Notes under the pieces: model-generated
Database searches by the model: none
What the model was told of the DNA's origin: nothing
What the model saw: the letters and a program-made list of their open reading frames with translations, nothing else
Program-made: the position numbers and the translations under genes
Virus record (IMG/VR): IMGVR_UViG_3300033994_001242
Coordinates: 1-24,325 of that record
Direction: 5' to 3' (one strand)
DNA from: a virus
Length of the DNA stretch: 24,325 bases
Shown: piece after piece, positions 5,219 through 12,082 of the stretch
How positions within the stretch are numbered: the stretch's first letter is position 1
Layout: every line of letters begins with the position of its first letter

Positions 5219-6529
5219 TTAGCTGCGGGTTTCGACCGTGACAAACGGCGACTGCGTGGCGCTGCCCTTGAACGGCGTCAGCGGCTTGCGTACCATCGCG
5301 TGCCCGTTGAAATCCGTGGACCACTTGAACGTCATTTCGTCGTAGATGAAACGGACGTGCATGGACTGAGCCGAGCGCAGCCCGCCCTGCGAAATCGTCA
5401 CGTACTTGGACATATTCGCCAGAACCACGTCGCCCGCGGTGCCGAGGGTTTCGGCCTGCTCCACGATCACGACCGGGTAACCAAACAGCGTGCCGAAGTA
5501 CGGCGAGCCGGAAGCGTTGCCGTTGGGCAGGAACACTGGCGTCTGGCCGACAGTCATCAGCGGAAGTTGGCCGATGGTGTCGCGGTTGATGAACCAGCGG
5601 ATCGTGTCGCCGGGGTTCGCGAGCAAACGGGACAGCATCGACGTGGCGTTTTCAATGACAAAGGTGGCGGCGGTCTGCGCCGATTTCTTGGTCACCGAAA
5701 CCAGCAACGAGGCGCCTTCGTAGCTCTGCGTCGCAAATCCAAGACACTGGCCGACGCCGGTACCGCGCCAAATTTCGTTGTCCTTCACAAACGCCATTTC
5801 GGACGCAAACGCGCGCTCCAGGATCGTGCTGGTGGCCGGGGCGTTCCGCAACTGCCGGTCCGTCACGTAGGCCAATCCCTTGAGGGTTTCCAGCTTCAGG
5901 TCGTGACGGGCGAACTTCGGCTTGGTGGACGTGGGCGCGTCGGCCTCACTTGCACGGTACACGCGCACGCCGCCCCAGCGGGAGCCGGTGGCGCGGGAGG
6001 TTTCGTCGATGTACGGCAGTTCGATGCCGTCCGAGCCTTCGCCAATCGGCACATCGAACGCCAGCGGCGCGATCTGCCCGATTTCGGCGGCCTTCTGCAT
6101 CAGGACCGTCGAGAAGTCGGTGCTGACCAAATACCCTCCTTCGCTCGGGACCGTCGAATTGACGCCAGAGGCGGCCAAGTTCGTCTCAAACAAGCGCTTG
6201 TCGATCTGCCCGCCGTAGCCGTGGAACGAGCCAGCGGGCGACTGGGCGTAGGCGATGGCCGCAAGCTGCTCGCCAAAGTTGGCAAACGGCCGCTTCGCTT
6301 CGTTGTCGCTGGTCACCCGGCCCGGTTCGCGCGTCGCGTTTGCCTTCGCCTTGGCTTCCAGAGCCTCGATGGCGGCCAGTTCGGCCTTAATGCCGTTGAG
6401 TTCCACTTCCTTCGCGTCCGTGGCGGCCAGGTGCGCGACGACATCAGCCGCGGCGTCGGACGCCTTCAGCAGCGCTTCATATTCGGCCGTGGTTGCGGCC
6501 AGCTTCTCGATGAGTAGCTTTTTCTTCAT
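5219..6529 (-). CDS. Major capsid protein, HK97 fold
   Basis: A 436-residue protein with the normal plan of HK97 gp5-type capsids. Residues 1-70 are a Lys/Glu/Ala-rich coiled coil (KLAATTAEYEALLK, ELAAIEALEAKAKA), the delta/scaffold domain removed by the protease. The shell domain follows: a glycine-rich N-arm, SEGGYLVSTDFSTVLMQ, then a long E-loop/spine region, RQLRNAPATSTILERAFASEMAFVKDNEIWRGTGVGQCLGF, NRDTIGQLPLM, LFGYPVVIVEQAETLG and a C-terminal FKWSTDFNGHAMVRKPLTPF. These are classic HK97-capsid positions. The ATG at 6529 has AAAGGGG six bases upstream, preceded by a short GCGC-CACAA-GCGC stem. Upstream is the protease gene. Confidence 0.96.
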   Translation of the reverse strand: MKKKLLIEKLAATTAEYEALLKASDAAADVVAHLAATDAKEVELNGIKAELAAIEALEAKAKANATREPGRVTSDNEAKRPFANFGEQLAAIAYAQSPAGSFHGYGGQIDKRLFETNLAASGVNSTVPSEGGYLVSTDFSTVLMQKAAEIGQIAPLAFDVPIGEGSDGIELPYIDETSRATGSRWGGVRVYRASEADAPTSTKPKFARHDLKLETLKGLAYVTDRQLRNAPATSTILERAFASEMAFVKDNEIWRGTGVGQCLGFATQSYEGASLLVSVTKKSAQTAATFVIENATSMLSRLLANPGDTIRWFINRDTIGQLPLMTVGQTPVFLPNGNASGSPYFGTLFGYPVVIVEQAETLGTAGDVVLANMSKYVTISQGGLRSAQSMHVRFIYDEMTFKWSTDFNGHAMVRKPLTPFKGSATQSPFVTVETRS

Positions 6530-6568
6530 GGTTGCCCCTTTGCGCTTGTGGCGCGGGTTGGTTGTTGG

Positions 6569-7201
6569 TTAGCGGCCAAGGACGCGGAAACGGCGCTGCT
6601 TGATCGGCAGCGCCAGGCGTGCCTTTTGTTCGCTCTGATCTGCTTCGCTGGCCGCGCCAGTGGGTGCAGAGAGGTCGGTCAAAAGCTCTGCCGGTACTTC
6701 CATTTGGCAGTCACTCAGAAATTGGGCGGATGGGTCGGCCCCGCGCGAGACGAGCGAGACGTGGAACGGCTGCCACTTGGTAGCGCGAAGGTGCGCAATG
6801 CCCTTCTCAACCGGTTCGGCCTTTACGAGTTCGCCGGTGATCCGCGCGCCCATAGAGACATTAGCGAGCACGCCGCTTTTGATGTCGCCAATCAGCCCGG
6901 CCATTTCATGCCGGTCGGAAAAGCGCACAAAAGCCCGGCCCGTGCCGTTGATTTCGGCGCGCTCGATGACGCCTAGCGTGTGGTCGATGTCTTCGACGTG
7001 ATCCACGACGAACGGCGCGCGCCCGCTGTTTAGAAACGACAGGTCCACGGCGCCCTCGTCGAGAGAAAACGAGAGGTGGAACATCTTGCGGCCATCGGTG
7101 CGTAGCACGGGCGTGCCCGCGTAGAATAGGATTTCTCGGACTTCCGGCGCGTCGGGTTGGGCCGCAAGGACGTGCCCGCCTAGAATGAATGTCGTTTTCA
7201 C
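6569..7201 (-). CDS. Prohead protease, HK97 family (U35-like)
   Basis: Serine protease that cleaves the capsid delta domain and itself during head maturation. Seen in 210 residues: PFVVDHVEDIDHTLG with the candidate catalytic His at 68, the GRAFVRFSDRHEMAGLIGDIKSG block, and ANVSMGARI with the candidate catalytic Ser at 116. Then comes WQPFHVSLVSRGADPSAQF, the usual 'W...EvSlVp.gA...A' block, here with His where Glu is common. The C-terminal 40 residues are low-complexity and likely removed. ATGA overlap with the portal stop (7198-7201). Position between portal and capsid is standard. Confidence 0.9.
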   Translation of the reverse strand: MKTTFILGGHVLAAQPDAPEVREILFYAGTPVLRTDGRKMFHLSFSLDEGAVDLSFLNSGRAPFVVDHVEDIDHTLGVIERAEINGTGRAFVRFSDRHEMAGLIGDIKSGVLANVSMGARITGELVKAEPVEKGIAHLRATKWQPFHVSLVSRGADPSAQFLSDCQMEVPAELLTDLSAPTGAASEADQSEQKARLALPIKQRRFRVLGR

Positions 7202-8433
7202 TGCGCCACCGCCTTCTGTTGTTGCTGTTGCCCGGCCATCGCCACCGGGATCATCGCGCCTTGAACCATGTACACTTCGCCGCCCTCGTAGGGGTTGCGG
7301 TTGTCAATGGCGCGGATTTCGTTGGCGTTCAGGACGCCGATGTTTCGCATGGCGGAAAGGTAAGCCGCGCGGCCCGCGGAATCTCCGCGCATGAGTGCAT
7401 CCAAATTGAACTCGGCATAGAATCGCTCAGACTCGCGCGGCCCGAATAGCTGCATGTTGATGCGCCGTTCGATGCGGGTGCACTCGGGCCGGATGGTGTT
7501 GGTTGCCCACTCCAGGCCCTGGTGCTCGATGTTGTTATTGGTGCTCCGCGCCAGCTCGCCGATCATATGCAGCGGCACGCGATAGGCGCGGGCGATCTCT
7601 TCGATCTGGAACTTGCGGAGTTCCAGGTATTGCATGTCCGTGTGGTTCACGGGCACCGTTTTGATCTCCATGCCGCCGTCGAGGATGCCCAGCTTCCCGG
7701 CGTTCTTCACGCCGCCGAAGCGCTGCATCATGTAGTCGAGGAGCTGGAATTTTGACTTATCAGACATCGCGTTCGGCCCGGTGATGTACGCCATCGGCGC
7801 CGCGTTGTTGCGGAAGTAGTTGGCCCCATAGGTTTCGGCGCTGGCGGCAAGGTCAAGCGACTGGCGCATATAGGCCAGCGGGCTCATGCCCTTCAGCCGC
7901 GTCACGCCGTCGTAGCCCATGCCGGGGACGTGGAGGATGTCGCCCTGCACGTACTCGCGCGTGACGGCGCCTTCGCGGTAGAGGAAGACCAGCAGTCCGG
8001 TTTCGGCGTCCTTGCGGACATCCATGCGGCTGGAGTCGAGCGGCACAAGTTGGCGCACCTTGCCGCGGCCGTCGAGCTGGATGAGCGCGTAGAAGTTGCC
8101 GTCCGTGCAGAGTGCCTGCTCTGCCACCTGCCAAAACTCAAAGGCGCTCATGGCGTCGTTGGGGGCATCGTGGAGGAGATAGTACAGTTCGTGGTCCCGC
8201 GCGAGTTCGCGGCCGTCGCCGGTGCGCCGGAAGACCTGGCAGGGCAGGGAGCCGATGGTTTCCGACCGCAACCGAACGCAAGCGTTGACTGCATTGATGC
8301 GAAGGGCACCTTCAGCGCTATCGAAATGCCCGAGAAATGAGCCGAAGGACGGCGTAACCGAGCGGTACCAAAAGTCGGAGTCAGGCGGTTCAGAGGCCCC
8401 GAGCTTAGTTAGTAGTTTGCCAAAAAGGTTCAA
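7198..8433 (-). CDS. Portal protein, HK97 family
   Basis: Forms the twelve-fold DNA entry ring at one head vertex. The 411 residues carry the family pattern: ALRINAVNACVRLRSETIGSLPCQVFRR (N-terminal 'v.acv..ia..iaslp..vy'), HELYYLLHDAPNDAMSAFEFWQ, GNFYALIQLDGRGKV, GDILHVPGMGYDGVTRLKGMSPL, YMQRFGG..NAGKLGILDGGMEIK, FQIEEIARAYRVPLHMIGEL...N.EHQGLEWATNTIRPECTRIERRIN, and NANEIRAIDNRNPYEGGE. The start is a TTG at 8433; AAGGAG six to seven bases upstream decides it and no in-frame ATG is near. It overlaps the large terminase by 29 bases. The Gln-rich end (GQQQQQKAVAQ) is usual in this family. Confidence 0.95.
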   Translation of the reverse strand: MNLFGKLLTKLGASEPPDSDFWYRSVTPSFGSFLGHFDSAEGALRINAVNACVRLRSETIGSLPCQVFRRTGDGRELARDHELYYLLHDAPNDAMSAFEFWQVAEQALCTDGNFYALIQLDGRGKVRQLVPLDSSRMDVRKDAETGLLVFLYREGAVTREYVQGDILHVPGMGYDGVTRLKGMSPLAYMRQSLDLAASAETYGANYFRNNAAPMAYITGPNAMSDKSKFQLLDYMMQRFGGVKNAGKLGILDGGMEIKTVPVNHTDMQYLELRKFQIEEIARAYRVPLHMIGELARSTNNNIEHQGLEWATNTIRPECTRIERRINMQLFGPRESERFYAEFNLDALMRGDSAGRAAYLSAMRNIGVLNANEIRAIDNRNPYEGGEVYMVQGAMIPVAMAGQQQQQKAVAQ

Positions 8434-10003
8434 GGCTGGCTCCTTCCCATATGGATTTCATCGGCTGGCCGATAATCGCAATCCCAGTCGCCATCGCAAT
8501 CGCAATAACCGGGTCGATTCGCTTCGAGTTCTTCATGCGCTCGGGCTTCACCGGCTTGATGAGGTCGCCCGGCGCCTGTGTGATCTGCGTACAGTCAACG
8601 GACCAGCGGACCAGCGGCGATCCTTCATGGACGGCGGCCCGGTCGTAAACCAGCTTTTCAAACCGCCGGCACGCTGGACTCATTGACTGGTAGCCCTGCC
8701 CGAAGTCGATCACGTCTAGGCCAGCGTCTTGTAATTCGCGGGCGGTGTCGCGCGCCCCGTAGCGGTCAAACGCTATGGCCTTGATGTCGTACTCGTCGGC
8801 CAGTTCTTTGATGTGGGCGGTGACATAGCGCCAGTCAGTTGTAGTTCCCGGCGTAAGCCGAATATGGCCGTCAGCCGCCCACTGTGCGTAGGGCACGCCG
8901 TCGCGTTTGCTCCGGTCCTCGATACGCTCACCTGGCAGGTATGCCCAGACTTTGTAATAGACTTTTTCGCCCACCGGCCAGCACAGCGCGAAGGCCGTGA
9001 GATCGTGGACCGCGGCGAGATCGAGCCCGCCGTAGCAGGGATACCGTCGAAGTTCCACCCAGTCAATCGGCGTTTGTGATGCGCAGGCGTCCCATTCGTG
9101 GATCGGAATCCATTGGGTTTCTGCGGAGGTCCACTGGTTCAGGTACAGGCGCCGGAACTGGTTTTGCAGGTCCGGGCGGGCCATGGCCTCGTCAAACTTC
9201 CGTTCGTACTCTTCGATCTTTTGGTGACCGGTTTCGAGGAGCGGTAGCGCCAGCGGCCATAGCTTTTTATCGGTCCAATCGGCGTCCTTTGGGACTTCGT
9301 AGATCAGCGGGAGATAGGATGGGTCGGTTACCTCGCCGGACAGCACCCTGCGCGCGTATTCATATTCCCGATAGCAGATCGTCTCTTGGCTACTTCCGGC
9401 CGTCGTGATGATGATTTCCAGCGGCTCCCGGCGCGACATACTGCCGGTGGTGAGCGCGGCCAGTAGTTCCTGCTCGGCTGGTCCCCAGGCGTGCAGTTCG
9501 TCAAAAACTACGAGCGAAGGGTTATAGCCGTGCTTCCCCTTGCCGTCTGCTGAGAGGGCGCGGATGATCGAGCCGGTTTCCCGGTGGACGATCTTTTTCT
9601 GTGATAGCGTCGGCTCGACTAAATCCAGGAGCGCTGGATTCGTGCGGATCATCGACCAGATGGCCTCGAAGCAGATCGACGCTTGGGGCGCGTCGGTCGC
9701 CGCCATATACAACTCCTGCTCGGGCTCCGGGTCCAGGAAGAACACAATCAGGGCGATAATCGCGGCGGTCTGCGTCTTTGCCTGTTTGCGGCCGAATGAG
9801 GCGAACACCTTGCGGATCAGCCGCGATGCGTCGGCCCGTTTCCAGCCGAAGATATTGGCTACCAGTTTTTTGCTGTGCGGAAGGAGTACCAGCGGCTCCG
9901 GGCGCCGGCTCTTAGTGGACTTCGTGAGCGTGAGCGTTTCGGCGAAGGCGCATGAAGCGTCAACCGCTTCGGCGTCAAACCATGTTCCCTCGTTGTTTTG
10001 CAC
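8405..10003 (-). CDS. terL: Terminase large subunit (ATPase and nuclease)
   Basis: Packaging motor and headful/cos nuclease. With the GTG at 10003 it has 532 residues. FGRKQAKTQTAAI at about 70-82 is the Walker A region (a deviant form of the common GRKNGKS) and SLVVFDELHAW at about 163-173 is Walker B. Nuclease acids are suggested by GGLDLAAVHDLTAFAL (Asp 328), IKAIAFDRYGA and RIDPVIAIAMATG. The family begins shortly before 'TWFDAEAVDASCAFAE', so the GTG (VQNNEGTWFD) is a better start than the in-frame ATG at 10147, which would read through most of the small terminase gene. Overlaps the small terminase by 29 bases and the portal by 29 bases. Confidence 0.93.
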   Translation of the reverse strand: MQNNEGTWFDAEAVDASCAFAETLTLTKSTKSRRPEPLVLLPHSKKLVANIFGWKRADASRLIRKVFASFGRKQAKTQTAAIIALIVFFLDPEPEQELYMAATDAPQASICFEAIWSMIRTNPALLDLVEPTLSQKKIVHRETGSIIRALSADGKGKHGYNPSLVVFDELHAWGPAEQELLAALTTGSMSRREPLEIIITTAGSSQETICYREYEYARRVLSGEVTDPSYLPLIYEVPKDADWTDKKLWPLALPLLETGHQKIEEYERKFDEAMARPDLQNQFRRLYLNQWTSAETQWIPIHEWDACASQTPIDWVELRRYPCYGGLDLAAVHDLTAFALCWPVGEKVYYKVWAYLPGERIEDRSKRDGVPYAQWAADGHIRLTPGTTTDWRYVTAHIKELADEYDIKAIAFDRYGARDTARELQDAGLDVIDFGQGYQSMSPACRRFEKLVYDRAAVHEGSPLVRWSVDCTQITQAPGDLIKPVKPERMKNSKRIDPVIAIAMATGIAIIGQPMKSIWEGASLEPFWQTTN

Positions 10004-10391
10004 GTGCGATAATTGCCAGCGTCGGATTGATGGCCGTCGGCCTGCGAGTGTCCTTGATTCCGGCCCGTTGCCGGTTCCGCGGCCCAATGTTGAGCTGGCT
10101 GCGTAGTTCGTCGATCTGCCGGCCCCAGGCCAGCTTGGTGCGCCCATCTGCTTCGTTTTGCCGCTCGATCATGGCGTCTGCCAGTTCGGCGTATTGGTCG
10201 GCGTCTACCTGGCGGATAGCCACGCCCGCGGCTCGGTTTTCGGCGACGAGCTTTTGGAAGAGCTTCAGCCGGTCTGATTTACACCAGACTGGCGGGGTGA
10301 TCTGCTCTTGAATCGGCTCAGGGATGACGCCGCCGTTTTCAATGGCTCCGCGTCGCGAATCTGGTTGGCGATTAAGGCCCCTTGCTCCCAT
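9975..10391 (-). CDS. terS: Terminase small subunit, P27 family
   Basis: A 138-residue DNA-recognition subunit of the packaging enzyme. MGARGLNRQPDSRRG resembles the 'MgxRGPkPxPt' start of P27-type proteins. EPIQEQITPPVWCKSDRLKLFQKLVAENRAAGVAIRQVDADQYAELADAMIE matches the 'P..l.......W..la..l...g.l...D...l..ya' core, and a basic tail follows. It is immediately upstream of the large subunit. The start has no strong ribosome site, and a terminator-like hairpin lies just upstream, so late transcription may depend on read-through (antitermination) or a promoter I cannot identify. Confidence 0.85.
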   Translation of the reverse strand: MGARGLNRQPDSRRGAIENGGVIPEPIQEQITPPVWCKSDRLKLFQKLVAENRAAGVAIRQVDADQYAELADAMIERQNEADGRTKLAWGRQIDELRSQLNIGPRNRQRAGIKDTRRPTAINPTLAIIARAKQRGNMV

Positions 10392-10418
10392 ATTGATAAC
10401 TCAAAATCGAAAATGTGG

Positions 10419-10446
10419 AAAAAACTCGCGCGTGTGCCAACGCGCG
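10419..10446 (-). terminator. Intrinsic terminator at the early/late boundary
   Basis: Minus strand CGCGCGT-TGGCAC-ACGCGCG is a perfect 7-bp stem with a 6-base loop, followed by AG and six T. It lies between the HNH nuclease gene and the small terminase gene, with the T-run oriented to stop minus-strand transcription. Confidence 0.75.
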
Positions 10447-10454
10447 GTGTTGGC

Positions 10455-10479
10455 GGAAAAGTGTCTAAGATTTAGACAC
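10455..10479 (-). terminator. Second hairpin overlapping the HNH gene stop codon
   Basis: Minus strand GTGTCTAA-ATC-TTAGACAC: 8-bp stem, 3-base loop, then TTTT. The stop codon TAG of the HNH gene is inside the stem. A weaker terminator or a processing site just ahead of the stronger hairpin at 10419-10446. Confidence 0.5.
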
Positions 10480-10827
10480 CCCCGCCCTAGCCTGTTGATA
10501 ACAAAGGTACTTAGCCTTATCCTGCTCAGTCTTCACGCCATGGCACGACCCGCACATTGATACTAGGTTCTCATCATCATGCGTTCCGCCAGCAGCCAGC
10601 GGGATGTAGTGATCCACTAGATCAGCCAACCGAACAATTCCCGCTTCCTTGCACCACTCGCAAAGTGGATCACGCGCCCGCTTGATTGCCCTAATCTTCT
10701 GCCACCGGCTATCGTACCCACGCCGTGTAGCATCGGGCCTGTAGTCTACCCGTGGTTGTCGTTGTGGGCATACGCCGGTGTGGGCTTCTCTGCAGCGTGC
10801 GCACCATCGGGGCGGGGAGGTTGGCAT
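10465..10827 (-). CDS. HNH endonuclease
   Basis: A 120-residue nuclease with a Cys4-type HNH fold. CEWC and CGSC form the zinc site; the ββα active site is LVDHYIPLAAGGTHDDENLVSMCGSCHGVKT, with His in DH, Asn in ENL and His in SCH. RGYDSRWQKIRAIKRARDPLCEWC just ahead is typical of the HNH proteins found beside terminase genes, which are often needed for packaging cleavage together with the terminase. An additional N-terminal CARC...CP pair is present. ATG at 10827 preferred over the TTG at 10833. It overlaps the preceding gene by 82 bases in another frame. Confidence 0.92.
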   Translation of the reverse strand: MPTSPPRWCARCREAHTGVCPQRQPRVDYRPDATRRGYDSRWQKIRAIKRARDPLCEWCKEAGIVRLADLVDHYIPLAAGGTHDDENLVSMCGSCHGVKTEQDKAKYLCYQQARAGVSKS

Positions 10828-11054
10828 AAGCAAACGAACGCCCTTGCGATCTCCTCGGCATTTTTTGCGACGGCCTCTTGAATCAAGCCACGAATGGGAA
10901 GCATCAGGGCGTTCTCGATAGCGTGCATGTCGTTCACGCTGACGCCGTAATACTTCGCCACCATGCGAACACGTGCCTCATGGTCCTTTTGCTTCGCGTA
11001 GTCAGTGCCGTCGATCAGGCTTTGCGCGTAACGCTCGACTTCGTCTTCCATCAC
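10746..11054 (-). CDS. Hypothetical early protein
   Basis: About 102 residues, with helices at the front (MEDEVERYAQSLIDGTDYAKQKDHEARVRMVAKYYGVSVNDMHAIENALMLPIRGLIQEAVAKNAEEIARAF, in pieces) and a His/Pro/Asn-rich tail. GTG at 11054 overlaps the upstream stop (GTGA); an ATG follows as the next codon and is equally possible. KYYGVSVNDMHAIENAL could be a helix-turn-helix-like segment but I would not call it. Its last 82 bases overlap the HNH gene. Confidence 0.65.
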   Translation of the reverse strand: MMEDEVERYAQSLIDGTDYAKQKDHEARVRMVAKYYGVSVNDMHAIENALMLPIRGLIQEAVAKNAEEIARAFVCLCQPPRPDGAHAAEKPTPAYAHNDNHG

Positions 11055-11398
11055 AGCCCAGCCATCAGCGAAGAGCGGTGGGTGTAGGTATTCGGGAAGA
11101 CCTTCACGACCGTGGCTTGCGCAGTGATCCGCGTGGCGATCTCGTTTGGCTCGGCTAGCAGAAAAACCCGCGTCACCGCTTTATCTTTGCGGCGCTGAAT
11201 CAACCGCGCCACGCGGCCAGCGGTTTTAAGGATGCGCAAGGTTGCAAGGCTGATAGCTCGCCGCTTACCGCTTGCGTTTTCACAAATCACAGTCGGTCCG
11301 GCCAGTTTCAAGGTGTCCAAGCGCATCTCCTCGATTGGGAGCCCGTGAGGGCTGGCGGTGATTGTCCCCACCGGGGGAGCCTTACGGCTTATTCCCAT
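11051..11398 (-). CDS. Hypothetical basic protein
   Basis: A 115-residue basic protein. It has a helical middle (ISLATLRILKTAGRVARLIQRRKDKA) flanked by strands (GPTVICENASGKRRA; VTRVFLLAEPNEIATRITAQATVVKVFP). No family recognised. The ATG at 11398 lies four bases after the previous stop, without a clear ribosome site, so translation may be coupled. Confidence 0.7.
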   Translation of the reverse strand: MGISRKAPPVGTITASPHGLPIEEMRLDTLKLAGPTVICENASGKRRAISLATLRILKTAGRVARLIQRRKDKAVTRVFLLAEPNEIATRITAQATVVKVFPNTYTHRSSLMAGL

Positions 11399-11402
11399 TA
11401 CG

Positions 11403-11606
11403 CTATTTTTTTTTTACAGTGTCAAGCCTCACGTGGAATATTTTCTTCGCCGTCGCAACCCGTAGCGCTTCCCACAGCGCAGCCATCGTCGCCGATTGGT
11501 CCGCTAAGATGCGTTGCATCAGATTGCTGTGTCGTCGTAACTCCTTTATTTCCCTACGCATTGTCGTCAACCGAGCGTACAGCAACTCTTCGTCCTCTTC
11601 GCTCAT
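11403..11606 (-). CDS. Small coiled-coil protein
   Basis: A 67-residue, mostly helical protein (MSEEDEELLYARLTTMRREIKELRRHSNLMQRIL in part), with acidic start and a Lys-rich end. Heptad-like Leu/Met spacing suggests a coiled coil. ATGA overlap with the upstream gene decides the start. The gene ends in a run of ten A just before the TAG stop. Function unknown. Confidence 0.72.
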   Translation of the reverse strand: MSEEDEELLYARLTTMRREIKELRRHSNLMQRILADQSATMAALWEALRVATAKKIFHVRLDTVKKK

Positions 11607-12082
11607 AGCGTGCCCCCAGCGCAGCGACATTTCCCGCGGAAGTGGTACGGCTGCTTGAGCTGGTTGCCATGCTCGTCCACCATGCCCTGAACGCGTACCC
11701 ACTTCGTGACGCGGATTTCTCCACCTGCGCATCGTGCCGGGTGGTGGATCTTTTCAAGCCCGGGCGAGTTGGGATCGTAGTCCCAATACGTCAGCCCTTC
11801 GATCACCCGCCCGCACCCTCCCGTATTTGCCCGAGGTGCCTCGTTGACCGGCTGCCCATGCTTCGCCTCGTTCAGCGCGTCCGCGATGTCTTGCGGCCCC
11901 GTTGGAAGCGATTTGCGGCCCAATATGAGATCCACCGCCGCCCGAGCGTGCGCCGCGTCGTCGGAATGGCTGGCGAGAACGTCAATGAGCGAGGTGAACG
12001 TCTCCGGCGCCATGAAGCCGAACCCCTGGAGATTCGACATGCGGTTGAGCTGGGCAGTGGCCGTGCCGCGGTTACAGCTCAT
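11603..12082 (-). CDS. Hypothetical protein with C-terminal cysteine cluster
   Basis: A 159-residue protein that starts inside the end of the initiator-like gene (11-base overlap). The first half is helical (MAPETFTSLIDVLASHSDDAAHARAAVDLILG). The second half has paired cysteines (GGCGRVI, ARCAGGEIRV, GKCRCAGG) and may bind zinc. In many phages the gene after the initiator encodes a helicase loader or accessory replication protein; there is no P-loop here, so that role is not supported by sequence. Confidence 0.78.
   Translation of the reverse strand: MSCNRGTATAQLNRMSNLQGFGFMAPETFTSLIDVLASHSDDAAHARAAVDLILGRKSLPTGPQDIADALNEAKHGQPVNEAPRANTGGCGRVIEGLTYWDYDPNSPGLEKIHHPARCAGGEIRVTKWVRVQGMVDEHGNQLKQPYHFRGKCRCAGGTL

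Noticed and set aside
5300-6517. Plus-strand open frame of 405 codons
   Set aside because: It lies wholly antisense to the major capsid gene, which has clear family motifs; the peptide is His/Arg/Gly-rich with no recognisable domain.
11403-11415. Run of ten A before a stop codon as a frameshift site
   Set aside because: A shift would change only a few codons before the next stop, so there is no meaningful product.
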